A stretch of DNA of 64,000 bases, from assembly GCF_000764305.2 (NCBI RefSeq), contig NW_025941472.1, positions 124,001-188,000 on the forward strand. Reading direction: 5' to 3'. The stretch is from Hyalella azteca (taxonomy: Eukaryota; Arthropoda; Malacostraca; Amphipoda; Hyalellidae). Of this stretch, positions 38,901 to 49,509 are shown piece by piece. The notes below the pieces were generated by a model, which was given only the letters and a program-made list of their open reading frames with translations, did no database searches and was not told where the DNA came from. Numbering within the stretch: the first letter of the stretch is position 1; each line of letters opens with the position of its first letter. Made by a program: the position numbers and the translations under genes.

Positions 38901-41900
38901 CCAAGTTACTTGTCTCGACATAATTCGATAAAAAGAGCGGCGAAGTGCAGCGCTGATGGGGAAGTAAGGTCAGGGCTGTTAGTGCACAGCTAATAAGATC
39001 ACAGAAAAAATTTACGTGAATTGCCTGAGAACGCGAGTTTCTATTCTTACAGCAGTTGAGCTCGCGGTGATAGAGACGCGTCGCACTGCATCAATCAGTT
39101 TTGGGCAAAGCTTTACTCGAAAGTTTATAGTGATTGATCCTTACGAATATTATAAGTGATTATAATTATGAAAAGTCAGTAGAAATGCTGAATAGATTCT
39201 GCATATAATTTATTTTGAATTATACAGTATAGCTTGTATATTAATTTCGTCATCTTTACAAATTTATAAAATTGATATTGTCATAAACTGGCGGAGAATT
39301 TTTCCAGCGGTTTCAAAATGTTAATAGTCCCGAGTGCGAGTAAATTTGATGTCACTTCATTCCAGTAGCTGTATCATTATAAAAAATATCTAGCTCTCAA
39401 AAGCGTAACGGTCGACAGCTTAACGGGGGTAATTATGATGAGATTAGATTTGATAGAAATAGATTAAAAAAAACGTTTTATTCATTGGTGGCACGGAATT
39501 ATGTTCTTTTCATAGGCTTCGTGTTAATATATTATATAATTTAGGAAATTGGTTTGGGCGCTTTAAGCCTGGCGCCGTAAATATATAGAGGAACTTTTAG
39601 AGAGCGTTTCCGCAAAAAATATCGAGTCAAACGAGAACCTCAAAGATAATAAACGCCAAACAAGTTAATGATATACTAAATGAAATCGTTCTATTGAAGA
39701 TATGGTGAGTTTGCTTTGCGTTTTATTTGCTTTTAAATTCTCGGTAAACTTGCGATTTGAGCATATTGACATATATCTGTCGATTTGAGCATATATATTG
39801 ACATAAGTAAATATTGTATCGGGATGTTACTCGGATAAAATTTTTTGTGATTGAATTTCTTCTACGCAAATAAGTTTGTATCTCTTGGGTTTTGCGAGAT
39901 GCCATTAAGTTTAACAATCATATTAAAAGGAACGATATTCGCGCCTACACAGCTAGAGGAAGGCAGACGACATTAGACAAGTTCTGAGCAATTGTCGAGC
40001 AAAATAAATCTTATGTTCGTGTAAAATACGAAAGCTGAAAGCATGGATAACGACATTGGTTTAGTGAAGCTCCATTTCACGTTCGTCTCAAAATATGAAT
40101 CGGAAGTTGAGATTCGCAGTGAGATGTCCAGCTGGGTCAACCAGGGCTAAAATTCCTCCCTAACTCAAAGTTTTCGTCAAAGAAAATCTCCAAGAGATTA
40201 ACATATGAACAACACAAACATTTATTACCGATACAAGTAACATATGTACTAATGAAAATCGTTATTACTTTAGAAATCAAAATGAGACGGTCAGGAGCGG
40301 TTGATCTTTGACATGCGCGAGTGTTTATGAGGTAAATTTTGGCTAGAAAGTTCTAAGTAAATGTTTGAAAGTTAGGTGAGCGTTGCGGGCATTGGTGTTT
40401 GCCTAGCGCTGTAAAGTGAGTGATTCTTTGGTGCCCCTGACCTTTGCTTCAAGTCATGGTTCGTGAGGCTGACATTCTGGACCATGGAGGATTTGGGCGA
40501 GGTTCTGAGAAAGGGACGAGCAAAGTATCTTTCATTCCAGAAAGAGTAACAGAAGACAGTATGTACTACTAATTCGCGGAATATAGAATAATTATTTTGT
40601 TCCAAACGCCGATCGAGCCGCAATACTGTGAAGAGACTCAGTCATTGAGGGCGCAAGAAAAATCTCTCAGCAAGTGGATAATGAAATTCTTTGAAGGCCT
40701 CATTCATTCATTATCAGGCCGTAAAAGGCGCGCATATACTAATTATCAAGTGAATTTTGCAATTACTGTGCAAAATATTCATGCATCGTGCATCGGTGCT
40801 CGCAGATCTGCGTGAACTTGTGGATGAACTTATAAAATGATATCCACAATTAGTTTTATGGTCAACTTATAAAAATATACTTATCAAATCGATTACCAAT
40901 CAAAGATGTTTGTAATATACCTCAGTTTATGTAAATTAATAAGAAAAATGTAGAGGCAGTGAATTTTATACATATATATAGCTGCAACAATGAAACAAAT
41001 ATACGTGCAAACATGATGCATATATACCAGGAACAGCCGCGCAGTGACTCTGTTTTTAAGAACAATCGGATAGCAGCTTCTAATTTTCCCACACTTTTAA
41101 AGAGACTTTTAAGCTCCACGGAACAAGCAAACTTAGCCGAACAAATGAGCAGACACACACAACGAACAAATGGAGTTTATCACAAGCGAATATGTGTGAG
41201 TATTGCTTGCAGCACGTGTTCCTAAACTCAGCGCAGTGGTGTCCAAATTTTGGGTAACTTAAAAAATGTTCGGGGGTACAATGGCGTAGTTGATTCATAT
41301 ATAGTGAATATTGTTTAGTTTTAATTTATCAATAATGTTAACTTTTGTGAAGAGATAACAAGCGTGTTATCTCAAATCTTGGCGCCGAAGTGAACAAGTT
41401 TAGGAGCCTCTGAATTACCGTCTACAATAGAGGAGCGACAGCAGCGGTCGACAGAGATAAACTCTGTTGCCTGACGTGCTCTGTTTGCGCTGAGGAAACA
41501 GACAAAATTGAAGCCTATTTGGGAGTAACTTTCACTCTTAGTGCGTCGTTAATAGCGGCACTTTGTAGCTGCGATAATTGAAGTGACCTGAGCGTTGTCT
41601 ATACCGAACAACTCGTTATCAAAGACGTGAGATGGTGGAGAAGTGGTGAACGATTCCAAGAGACACTTGGTAATAAACACAAATAAGCAATATTGATCAA
41701 ACGTATACAACTTTTAAAAAATTGCGTTAATGCTGTGGTTGGAAGGACTGCGATCAACCAAAATGCAACGCCCTTGCTCTATTCAGACATACAAATGATC
41801 ATGACTTTATTCCTGGAAAGGCTTTCACTGAAATCATGTCTAAATTCATGCAGACGGCCCATATTAGTAAGTAGACTGTTCATGTCGTGCATCAAGTGGA

Positions 41901-44900
41901 AAGTTCCTAAGTTCCATCACCAAAAATCTGGACAAGAATTAACTGACCGGCCCACGCACTGCACAGAAACTATCGACCTAAGATAACCCAAGTAGGATGC
42001 GTAGTCTGGCAGCTCCTTGCTGAAAGCTGGACGATGGAGACCAAACCTCCAGGCATTGCCACCACTTATTAATTTTGCCAGATCTCTCCTAAAATTCCAA
42101 ACACTGAGCACAAATAATGCCACAAGAAACAGTGCAAGCCTCAGGCTAGTTATTTCACGTTTTCACCAGAACAGGAACCGGAACGACGAAAAACCATTAT
42201 TCAGATCAGTTATTATTTTTTGAAAAAAGCGAACTTGTTTTTCGGTCTTTTGGATGTCAATAAATGCGTGCGTGGAGGTTGGTGATTATAATCCACAAGG
42301 GCTGATAGTTAGAGAGCGCCGGGTATCGTCAGAAGTTATGAGTCTATTATCAATCTGAACAATTCTTCTTAATGCATTCTTCATTTCTGGTTGTTTATTG
42401 CCGCCTCCACAAGCCGTAGCGGGAGCTTGATGCCCCTCCTTGCTATTAATGATCGTTTGTAGTTCATAACATGTATGAGACTATAGAACTATTATGACTA
42501 TTATGAACATATGATTATTGCTTAAAATAGTATGACTATTTGGAGCATATATTAACGTATTAAAATTATACAATGTTGCCCAACCATTTCAATTAATTTG
42601 GCAGTCGTAATGAATTGACATTTGTATTCACGTGAGCTAATAATGTGCTGATGGTAGCGAGCTGACGGTTTAGGCTTGAATTGGTTCTTGGAATCTTAAT
42701 ACAGTATTTGATATTGTGAAACCTGGAAAGATGATTGAGCTTTTTTTTACCCTTTTCATATTTTCATGATGTAGTTGACTGTAATCTTCTTTACCATCCT
42801 TAACAAGGTGCAAACGTTTTTAGGTTAGCACTTGCCACTCTTGATGGCACGAAGCTCCGAGGGTCGTGGCAATCCACATCAACGTGGCATGCAGCACTGA
42901 GGGCAGTGGCACTTCACATCAAGATGGCATGCAGCACTGAAGGCAATGGCACTCCACATCAGTATGGCATGCAGCACTGAGGGCAGTGGCACTTCACATC
43001 AAGATGGCATGCAGCACTGAAGGCAATGGCACTCCACATCAGGATGGCATGCAGCACTGAGGGCAGTGGCACTCCACATCAAGATGGCATGCAGCACTGA
43101 AGGCAGTGGCACTCCGCATCAGATGTCACATTAGCAACACGCGTGGGACGGAGCTTCTTATCTCGACTCAACTGTTCCAGTTTCCATTGAGACGAAGAAA
43201 GGATTAAGCAGAAAAACTGGTCGACGACCCAGAACTGAAGACGCGTTTTCACTGTGACGCGCCCTGAAGCGACCTAGAGACTCGGCGGGCAGGTTTCTAT
43301 TCATCTTAAAATTTTAATCTCAGGTGCAAGAAAAGGAGGATAAACCAACCGTTAATTGTGTTAAAACCACCAGAATTTCTCGCCCATTATTGAATGCATT
43401 TAATTTCGTGCAGGAGTTAATGAAGATAACCCGAGCAGTCGTAAGTTTAGCGCATACATCGGTCGCAAGCAACTACTCTTTCTAACATTAAAAATGATTT
43501 TTAACAAATTACAAAGTCCGGTACAAACTTTTTCGACCTTTGACATTCTAGCAGGAATGCGGTTAACTTTTAAGTGAACTGCATAAAATTGCTGTGTTGT
43601 CTCCTAAGTGAAGATAACCTCATGGATAGTGATGGGTCTATGACGATTTATTTTTAATATAACTTTGCTGGTAATACGACCGAAAATTGTCGTAGTTAAT
43701 AAACTAGCATCAGTAAAGAGATGGCAGTCGATGAGCAATCTAATGTCTTGAGCAGCCGCAAATAGTAATTTTATGGGATATTTCAAACTGAAGATTTCCA
43801 ATTTTGTACAACTTCAAAGTTCCACCGAATAAGATAAACAATGCGTGAACTTCAAGAAGAAGAAACATGAACTGAATATATTGACGACGCGTCAGCGCAG
43901 ACGTCGCTGGTAATTGCAGTTTCGGGGCCATCCTGCTACGGGTGCGAACAGTTGGCCTTGACCGCTACTGTTAGCCTCACAAGTTCATGGTTCACGGTAG
44001 GTAGTTCATGGTTCACTGTACGTAGTTCATGGTTCACGGTAGGTAGTTCATGGTTCACTGTACGTAGTTCATGGTTCACGGTAGGTAGTTCATGGTTCAC
44101 GGTAGGTAGTTCATTGTTCACTGTAGGCAGATCATGGTTCACTGTACGTAGTTCATGGTTCACGGTAGGTAGTTCACGGTTCACGGTAGGTAGTTCATGG
44201 TTCACTGTACGTAGTTCACTGTACGTAGGTCATGGTTCACTATAATGGTATAGCGAGGCTCAGCATGGTCGCTTGCAAGGCAACAGAATCACGTGAATCG
44301 GAGGAGAATTATTGGCTGCTTGTGTTGGACAGCATGGCTTCATCTGAAGTTGTCTATATGCTAAAATCATACATTCATGTATATCCTGCAAGCTATATAA
44401 GCGTTCAAATATTATACCGTTTCCTTCTAACCGAAGCCTTGCATTGTTCCTGAGCTGCTAAGACGGTACGTTATCTCGCTGAGGCAAATGATAACATTCA
44501 ACCGGCAACATTTACAGCTGTTTTCTAGGAACGAACAAGTCCCTAAACAAGAGTCTTTTTATGTCTTTGTTTTGACATCGAATAAAACACATGCAGCTCG
44601 ATCACGGGAACCGGCATCAGTTTTTATCCCTTCAAACCGACGCGAGGAAAAGCGTGTCAAAGTCGCCATTAAATTGACGCTCTCCCTCGTAATCGAGTTT
44701 TTTTTTCACAGAAATGCACCACTGAACGAGTTTATTTATTATTTTTACCTTGACAAATACACTCGTTGGAAGTGAATCTTCCCAAAAAATGTAACCGGTG
44801 AGATGAAGCTAAGCGGTCCGGAGCAAGGGAGCCTCAGGCTCCAGGAAGTTGCGGTCAAAAACCAATGATTTCAAAATCGACTAAAGAACTTACAAAAATA

Positions 44901-47381
44901 ACTCCAAGACAAACGTAGGCAACTCGTTAGAAGTCTTACCTTCAAATAAATAATTTTGTTAGTCATCAATTTCGGCTCACAATAGGAGATCGAAAATTTT
45001 GATCGTGATTCGGAAGTGCTGAAAAATTCATATATTTATCAATAATGTTGTAAATTGTACACACAAAAAGTCCCCACATGGTGTCAATACAATATTCCTT
45101 GTTCTAGACATAGTTCAAGAACAGGAGACAGCAGGTGTAGTGAGGGCTTGAAGAACAGGGACAGCAGGTGTAGTGAGGGCTTGAAGAACAGGAACAGCAG
45201 GTGTAGTGAGGGCTTGAAGAACAGGGACAGCAGGTGTAGTGAGGGCTTGAAGAACAGGGGACAATGGCGAGTAAATGTCTAGCAAGGATCAACTCCCGAC
45301 CAATTTTATTATCGCACAAATATTTACAGGATGCCGGGATGCTCCCACGACTCAAGGTTGCTGTGCGCAATTTTACAAATGTTAGAATATTTGCATAAAC
45401 AAAAACTAATGCGATCAGAACTTTGAGGATAAACTAACCTCGATTTCGGCGACGAATTTGCAACAATGTTACGTAATAACACAAAATATTGTTGTTTTTA
45501 AGCAAAGTTTTAATATTGTTGTTGTAAGCAAAGGCTTACACCCTAGATCTGCTCGTGGATATAACCTTGAATTAAACAGCCATTGTTTGGGTGTCGCACG
45601 CAGAGCTGCGCGTGCCACGGCGCTGCCTTGTGTGACACTAGATCGCGAGGGCGTCTTGCGATCAAGGCTCGGAAAATTGAAAGACGCTTTTTGGTATTCC
45701 TTTGTGCAAGAGCAATGTTGTTGTCATAGGCTTTTATGAGTGAATATTGTCCTTGGAGAAGAAGACACTAGAGGCTGTGTAAGGTCTTTCAATGAATGAT
45801 TGCTACTCTCCAAAAATGTATTCATGATTGACTAACGCTTGAGACCGCTCGCATGATTGAATGCTCGCTCTGACAGTGCTACATGCATCTGTTATCTACT
45901 TAATAAAGGCTCCTGTCGATATGCCATTGATCCGGATTCCTCTTTTTGATTTTAAAAGACTCTTTTATTTATTTGCATTTGGCTTTGATGCCTATATAGG
46001 ATAAATGATTATTAGTTTTTTTTTTTTGCTCGCAAATGTTCGTGGACAACGACTGGATAATGTTCAAGCCTTCATTAATGGATAAAAAATAATAGAGCAG
46101 CCTGTTGGATTTGTTAGAAATATTTTATAAGTTGTTATAAATAAGCGTTAACGCAATATTGCACTTTTTGTGCCTACTTTGTTTAATGTTTGATTAATGT
46201 ACCATGCACATACTGCAGTTATAGAATCACTATTTTTGTGTTATGATTACCAGTAAAGATCCGAATGACCTTTAGAATGTTTTACTCGCATACACAACGA
46301 TTTTTTAGCTACGCTTCTTCCGATTAAGTTTTTTTGCGTAGTTTCCTACACCCGCACTCGCAGCCTGACGACGACGTTCTAGAGATATGAATTCGGCGGG
46401 ACCGCACCTCGGTCTTTACGTTACATTACAACAGCTTACGACGCTGCGTCATTACGTTCCAACTGCAATTGCGTAGCGTCATTTTCCGGTCAGGAACGAG
46501 AACCTTTTGATAGGCGTAGGTTTCCCCTGCAATATTTTAGCTTTTAGACTAGACGCAATACCGTAGGAATGTAATAGAAACGGAATGTTCACTGTCTAAA
46601 TAAACGCCACCTTGGAAATCGGTCATATTGGCATAAATTAAACTTTATTCAGTTACTCACATTGTGTTTTCTCTGCTGGGATCGCGGGAGCCGATGTAGA
46701 CGGTGTAGCCGGACTTGACGAGGCGGCCGGCCAAAGCGCGACCATAATCGCCGGAACCAAGCACCGTGATAATCTGACGTGAGTATGTGAACAAAATTTT
46801 GTTAAATCCATGCTGGTAGATTTTTATTAAATTCAAAATCGGACAGCATGTTTCGAATTCGAAATCCGGTCTAGGCTGGTTTTTTGTTTTGTGGGAAATC
46901 ATCAATAAATCCGTTTTTTTGACGATTTGTCATAGCCAGACACGAACCTATACGTAATTAGTGGATTAATATCGAGTGAAAAGGCCCTAAATTCTCGAGG
47001 TTATGCGAAATAACTAGTCGAAAAAGGAAACATTTCACCATTAATAGTTTAGTGTGGACATAAATAGAATTCAGATAGGAACATAGTCGTGCTGAGCGAT
47101 AGAATTAGAATTACTTGCATCAATATAGATAATCTTTTGTTCAAGCTTTCAAGACTACGCTAGTCTTTACGTTGTTCACCCAATATCATAATCAGAGAAC
47201 GCACCTTCTCAGGGTCCACGGCGCCGTTCTTGTGATTCTTGCCGAACTGTGGCACGCCGTTCCTGTACACGCCGCTCTTGAGGTGCTTGCTCACGCCGTT
47301 GGGGGGCGGCGTGAAGATGGCACGAGCGCCTCTGCCCTCCTGAGGGTCCGAGGGGTCCGGACCATAGCCTAAATTCTCCAT
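17826..47381 (-). CDS. STEAP-family metalloreductase, complete, 10 coding exons
   Basis: A membrane NADPH-dependent ferric/cupric reductase: electrons pass from NADPH through FAD and heme b to Fe3+ or Cu2+. Exons: 47205-47381, 46661-46773, 22566-22742, 21978-22086, 21440-21645, 20988-21115, 20418-20545, 19860-20028, 18334-18542, 17826-17960. They sum to 1551 nt, 516 residues plus stop, and phases agree at every junction. Residues 1-59 are a Gly/Pro/Asn-rich leader. Residues 60 to about 230 are the FNO-like NADPH domain with [17 protein letters not shown] and GSRDPS. Six membrane spans follow (about 243-263, 288-313, 334-355, 393-415, 434-455, 474-492). The FAD-binding loop has [16 protein letters not shown]. 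His346 and His448 fit the two heme ligands. N-x-T sequons lie in the first and second extracellular loops. Vertebrate STEAP2-4 have 459-490 residues; the excess is mostly the leader. The start ATG has A at -3 and G at +4. Orthology to one vertebrate STEAP is not resolved. Confidence 0.93.
18334..18542 (-). CDS. STEAP exon 9 (second heme His)
   Basis: It encodes [35 protein letters not shown] and span 5. ITSLPS and the NWREF-like SWREF are STEAP hallmarks. Acceptor gtcctcag, donor CAG|gtatga. The intron just upstream is filled by a 20-bp minisatellite. Confidence 0.95.
18629..19320. repeat. 20-bp minisatellite with 120-bp higher-order structure
   Basis: About 34 copies of a cgacagaaagcgttgtgtct-type unit lie in the STEAP intron between exons 8 and 9. 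From about 18841 to 19310 the units form a six-unit, 120-bp block repeated nearly identically about four times. A single unresolved base (n) at 18814 interrupts it. The 20-bp unit gives a 60-bp codon period, so several frames on both strands are open for hundreds of codons. One minus-strand frame (18328-19446) runs into exon 9. These ORFs are artefacts of the array. Confidence 0.95.
18814..18814. other. Unresolved base (n) in minisatellite
   Basis: A single n within the 20-bp array, a likely assembly join. The real array length may differ. Confidence 0.9.
19860..20028 (-). CDS. STEAP exon 8
   Basis: Acceptor ctgcag|GCA, donor G|gtatg. It completes span 3, the second extracellular loop (sequon NGT) and the start of span 4 (GELFLTLG). 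This loop is variable in the family, as it is here. Confidence 0.9.
20418..20545 (-). CDS. STEAP exon 7 (FAD loop, first heme His)
   Basis: It encodes [31 protein letters not shown] and AATH. Donor CAT|gtgaga. The final His is the likely axial heme ligand of span 3. Confidence 0.93.
20988..21115 (-). CDS. STEAP exon 6
   Basis: Acceptor aaaccag|T is chosen over the later ttttcag because only the former keeps frame with exon 5. It encodes the first extracellular loop, with sequon NWT, and span 2 ending AFCYLPG. Confidence 0.9.
21440..21645 (-). CDS. STEAP exon 5 (end of NADPH domain, first membrane span)
   Basis: Acceptor catcag|GTC, donor CAG|gtaata read as phase 2. It encodes [24 protein letters not shown], the [17 protein letters not shown] linker and the first hydrophobic span. 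Confidence 0.93.
21978..22086 (-). CDS. STEAP exon 4
   Basis: It encodes [20 protein letters not shown] and ALENGG. The start is placed at AG|TAACGC (22086) because only this choice keeps phase with exon 3. An acceptor two bases upstream (cag|AGTAAC) would shift the frame. Donor GAG|gttcg is weak. Its acceptor lies inside a threefold 50-bp tandem repeat. Confidence 0.9.
22071..22209. repeat. 50-bp tandem repeat (x2.8) containing the exon 4 acceptor
   Basis: Units start at 22071, 22121 and 22171 and are nearly identical. Each unit, read on the minus strand, holds the polypyrimidine/AG acceptor and the first codons of STEAP exon 4. Only the copy at 22071 continues into the rest of the exon. 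Confidence 0.92.
22566..22742 (-). CDS. STEAP exon 3
   Basis: Acceptor cctgcag|TG, donor CA|gtgagt. It encodes the middle of the NADPH domain, including [13 protein letters not shown] and [13 protein letters not shown], both typical STEAP segments. Confidence 0.93.
22808..22889. repeat. 34-bp tandem repeat, about 2.5 copies
   Basis: Units at 22808, 22842 and 22876 begin cagtgcaatta. It sits in the giant intron about 65 bp upstream of exon 3's acceptor. Confidence 0.8.
23372..23452. repeat. Inverted repeat hairpin, arms about 32 bp
   Basis: The left arm 23372-23404 (starts gaaaaactagtgatgcaatt) pairs with 23421-23452 with a few mismatches, around a 16-bp loop. Confidence 0.75.
25137..25302. 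repeat. 22-bp minisatellite, about 7.5 copies
   Basis: The unit contains agcgtgcatgccggcgctga and is GC-rich in an AT-rich intron. Open frames over it on the minus strand (repeating [14 protein letters not shown] peptides) are translations of the array. Confidence 0.92.
25920..26175. repeat. About 37-bp tandem repeat, roughly 7 copies
   Basis: The unit contains cattcatcattaaattcc followed by atttatatttctgcag; copies vary and some are shortened. A degenerate copy lies near 25829. Confidence 0.85.
26262..28208. repeat. 31-bp minisatellite array, about 62 copies (1.95 kb)
   Basis: The unit contains caggtcagagcgcgggac followed by aatatcctaagta. Variants alternate ggtcagag and ggcaagag. A run of distinctive variants (ctcagtgcgggc, then aagtccaggtcagagcgag) occurs at about 26630-26720 and again at about 27690-27780. 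The offset is about 1055 bp, close to 34 units, which shows a block duplication within the array. Confidence 0.95.
28348..28450. repeat. About 36-bp G-rich tandem repeat, 3 copies
   Basis: Units share gggggtagagcactctga-type cores separated by gaggggg/gcggg stretches. It ends with an inverted echo, gtgctctacc. Confidence 0.7.
30945..31377. repeat. Composite duplicated segment, copy 1
   Basis: It begins with a run of atgaaccttttaatgaacct-type units (about 30945-31125). Unique-looking sequence follows, from tttcctcaaataatctatag at about 31122 to about 31377. The whole composite recurs immediately downstream. Confidence 0.85.
31378..31837. repeat. Composite duplicated segment, copy 2
   Basis: It repeats the atgaacc array and then the tttcctcaaataatctatag segment with about 10% visible differences. 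The period to copy 1 is about 450 bp. It is followed by a CpG-rich stretch (31840-31990). Confidence 0.85.
31994..32056. repeat. 20-bp tandem repeat (x3) ending at an unresolved base
   Basis: gcaagtggcgttatggggag recurs three times and is followed by n at 32056. The n probably marks a collapsed or unjoined repeat. Confidence 0.85.
32056..32056. other. Unresolved base (n) after a 20-bp repeat
   Basis: A single n right at the end of a three-copy 20-bp repeat; sequence may be missing here. Confidence 0.9.
33110..33385. repeat. Degenerate ~35-bp tandem repeat
   Basis: Repeated ctgagaccactgatctcagc-type units, each itself partly palindromic (gagac...gatctcag), are much diverged over about eight copies. 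Confidence 0.8.
34918..35481 (+). other. Unrecognised 187-codon ORF in STEAP intron
   Basis: This is the longest ORF in the giant intron that is not a repeat translation. It runs antisense to STEAP. The predicted protein is basic, has no clear membrane span and shows no family signature I recognise. No promoter, splice structure or repeat homology supports it, so it may be chance or a decayed transposon fragment. Confidence 0.2.
35564..35800. repeat. 38-45-bp tandem repeat, about 6 copies
   Basis: Units begin cagtgaggcaggaa and vary in length and in the second half (aacaatcaccct, aacaacccgcct, aataaccagcct). Confidence 0.85.
36209..36541. repeat. 162-bp tandem duplication
   Basis: taatttttctttagcaggat starts both copies, at 36209 and 36371. 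Copy 2 has a shorter A-run and an extra segment (cgcctagacaatatctgta) before the shared end. Confidence 0.88.
36813..36893. repeat. 21-bp tandem repeat, about 3.8 copies
   Basis: Unit gcaccactaacatccctccat. Being seven codons long, it stays open as an APLTSLH-repeat ORF. Confidence 0.92.
37551..38012. repeat. About 23-bp minisatellite, roughly 20 copies
   Basis: The unit is gagcactttattcgacacat with a short tgt linker. Several copies are shortened, and one is interrupted by a T-run near 37795. Confidence 0.92.
38495..38665. repeat. Diverged direct duplication, ~95-bp offset
   Basis: A segment with aaacgaaaacccaaaggga and cacattactat near 38523-38565 recurs near 38616-38661. Confidence 0.6.
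42842..43122. repeat. 40-bp minisatellite, 7 copies
   Basis: The unit contains ggcatgcagcactgagggca then gtggcactccacatca. Alternate copies share variants (gggcagtggcactt, aggcaatggcactc), suggesting expansion as 80-bp dimers. Confidence 0.92.
43981..44239. repeat. 21-bp minisatellite, about 12 copies
   Basis: Unit gtagttcatggttcacggtag, alternating with the ctgtac variant. Its seven-codon length keeps both strands open (VNHELPT / SSWFTVG repeats); these are not genes. Confidence 0.95.
45117..45262. repeat. 33-bp minisatellite, about 4.4 copies
   Basis: The unit contains agaacagggacagcaggtgt then agtgagggcttga. It is also a multiple of three, producing repeat ORFs on both strands. Confidence 0.93.
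46661..46773 (-). CDS. STEAP exon 2 (NADPH-binding glycine loop)
   Basis: Acceptor acgtcag|ATT, donor AT|gtgagt, ends in phase 2. It encodes the Rossmann loop GSGDYG and the NADP-selecting strand YIGSRDPSR. It joins exon 3 in phase across 23,918 bp. Confidence 0.93.
47205..47381 (-). CDS. STEAP exon 1 (start codon)
   Basis: 59 codons from ATG at 47381 to AAG|gtgcgt. The sequence tccgtgcag|C just before the ATG looks like a 3' splice site, so a noncoding upstream exon is likely. It encodes a hydrophilic leader (starts [16 protein letters not shown]) without a signal peptide, as expected for a cytosolic N-terminus. Confidence 0.85.
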
Positions 47382-49509
47382 GCTGCACGGAGGATATCAA
47401 GGCTATTGTTATAATTAAAGGAGATGTGGCACCGTCGTCTAGAACACTGAAGTATGAACACTTCAATTAGATGACCAGGAATTTGAAAGCAGAGACAATA
47501 CCAAAAAAATTCACCATTTCTTTATCTGAGAAAACGTTTCGGAGTCCAGCTCAATCGTCAGTTCATTAGCCTACAGATAAAATATAAATACAATCAATTA
47601 GTAAAGTAAAATCCACTATCAGGTATTAAAAATCAAACAAGAAATGGCAAATTTTTGTGATACTGTCTTTGCTTTTAAATTCCTGATTAACTTGCGATTT
47701 CAGCAAGCAATAGATTTATATACTTAATTTAGACGACTTTACAACAGTTACCTGACAATAACCCATGATCCAGAGAAGATGAAATGTTCTTTTTATGGAT
47801 AAATGGAAAGTAATTGCTTGGGTTTATTTGAAACAGTCAACGAAGAGCGAGTATAAACGCAACCTATTGTCACATGGAGAGGAGCAAAAGAATGCGATAA
47901 GAATTAAAAGATATCAATGAAACAAGCTTCTGAAAATAATATGTGAAGAGATAGTTCTGTTCATTGTTCTGAGCAATCATTAATTTAATAGAGATGCAAG
48001 CCTCGCATTGGTGAAATAATAGCAGAAGTTTCTAAGAAAAACATAAACTGAATTTTAGATTAGGCACTTTCATTCATACAGAGAATTTTAATAATGTCTG
48101 GTGCAAACCGTCCATGTGGTGCGTGTGTTTGTCTTCAGTCTGGTATCGTGTATAGCAACGAAATTTCGTTTTCAAAATTTATTCGGAACATCTGAATTAA
48201 AATTTTATCCCCGCAAGTCTGCATTTCATTTCGAATATGTCTCTCACAAAAAATAATTTTTTCTGAGCAACTGCAGATGTAGCAGGAAAATCGGCTACTC
48301 TTCCGAGTTAACCTGCCACCCGCAAGTCGGTCTTCCGAGTTGACCTGCCACCCGCAAGTCGGTCTTCCGAGTTAACCTGCCACCAACAAGTCGGTCTTCC
48401 GAGTTAACCTGCCACCCGCAAGTCGGTCTTCCGAGTTAACCTGCCACCCGCAAGTCGGTCTTCCGAGTTGACCTGCCACCCGCAAGTCGGTCTTCCGAGT
48501 TAACATGCCACCCACAAGTCGGTCTTCCGAGTTAACCTGCCACCCGCAAGTCGGTCTTCCGAGTTAACCTGCCACCCGCAAGTCGGTCTTCCGAGTTAAC
48601 CTGCCACCCGCAAGTCAGTCTGCTGTCCGGTTGACCTTCTATATACTTTTTTCTCAAACTTCAGAGATTATCTATAGCGAGGAGCAGCGGAGTGCCTGCT
48701 AGAAATATGCATTCATTCATATACAGTAATTTAGCAGATGTTAGCTAATATACATTCACAGTTGCACACATTGTATAGTCAGAAAATATTTATTTCACTA
48801 CGTGCCATGTTTCTGCAGCAGCTAGAAACATCCGCTTTTGATTTATGGAATTACTTAAATTTGAGTTAGATCTATATAAAACAAGCACTTCTTAGCAGGT
48901 AAGAAAGTGCCCTAAGCAAACTGATTTCGTCAAGGAAATGGCAGTAATATTCGTCCCTCAATTGCTATGGTGGTGAATAAATTACGTAGCGTACGCTTGT
49001 AACCTGGGAGCTATTTTTCTGTAGCGCTATTGTTACGTGTTCTAATGACAACGTGGACGCACTTCTCGCGATACGCCGGGAACATTTTAGCTTAATAAAG
49101 TTTGTAGTGGAATTCAAGTTACAAACAAGATTGAAAACTTCGGTGGACGGTGTATTTTGTTAAAAGCTGAAAATGTATTAAATGCTCCGTTTATTCAGAG
49201 GTGCAGTCTCCCGTTCGTAAACTTTATCAACCTAATCACTCCTAACGCAGATAAAAAGAATAAAACTAAGGGTTTGCAATAGTTTAGTATCATAATTCTC
49301 AGCGGTCTTATTGGTCTTACATTGTGAATATACAAGGCTCTGCATGATATGAAAACCTTTATATTTAGTTCACGCTGAGAACCGGCAATTTTTCAAACAA
49401 TGGTTGACGCAATAAGGGCAGTTTAAACCTAAATTTCAGATACCACGAGACGTAATGCCAATCATAACAAATTAATATACTTAGATTGGACGCACAAAAC
49501 CGACGCACC
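47382..49509 (-). other. Region upstream of STEAP start, probable 5' UTR intron
   Basis: No coding exon recognised. The acceptor-like tccgtgcag next to the ATG at 47381 and the donor-like GACGCGAG|gtgcgt at about 49510 would bracket an intron here. It contains a 32-bp minisatellite at 48301-48620. Confidence 0.4.
48301..48620. repeat. 32-bp minisatellite, 10 copies
   Basis: The unit contains ttccgagttaacctgccacc then cgcaagtcggtc. Copies are highly uniform, with tta/ttg and ccg/caa variants. Confidence 0.95.

Larger units (their letters stand above)
22743..46660 (-). other. Giant STEAP intron 2 (about 23.9 kb)
   Basis: Phase-2 donor AT|gtgagt at 46660 and phase-2 acceptor cctgcag at 22743 bound a single intron joining ENTI to AMVKQ in the protein. 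No recognisable coding exon of another gene was found within it. The stretches 22890-25136, 28451-30944, 32058-33109, 33386-35563, 38666-42841, 43123-43980 and 45263-46660 hold only short ORFs without signatures, a hairpin at 23372 and a possible CpG-rich patch at 31840-31990. The rest is largely tandem repeats listed separately. Confidence 0.88.
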
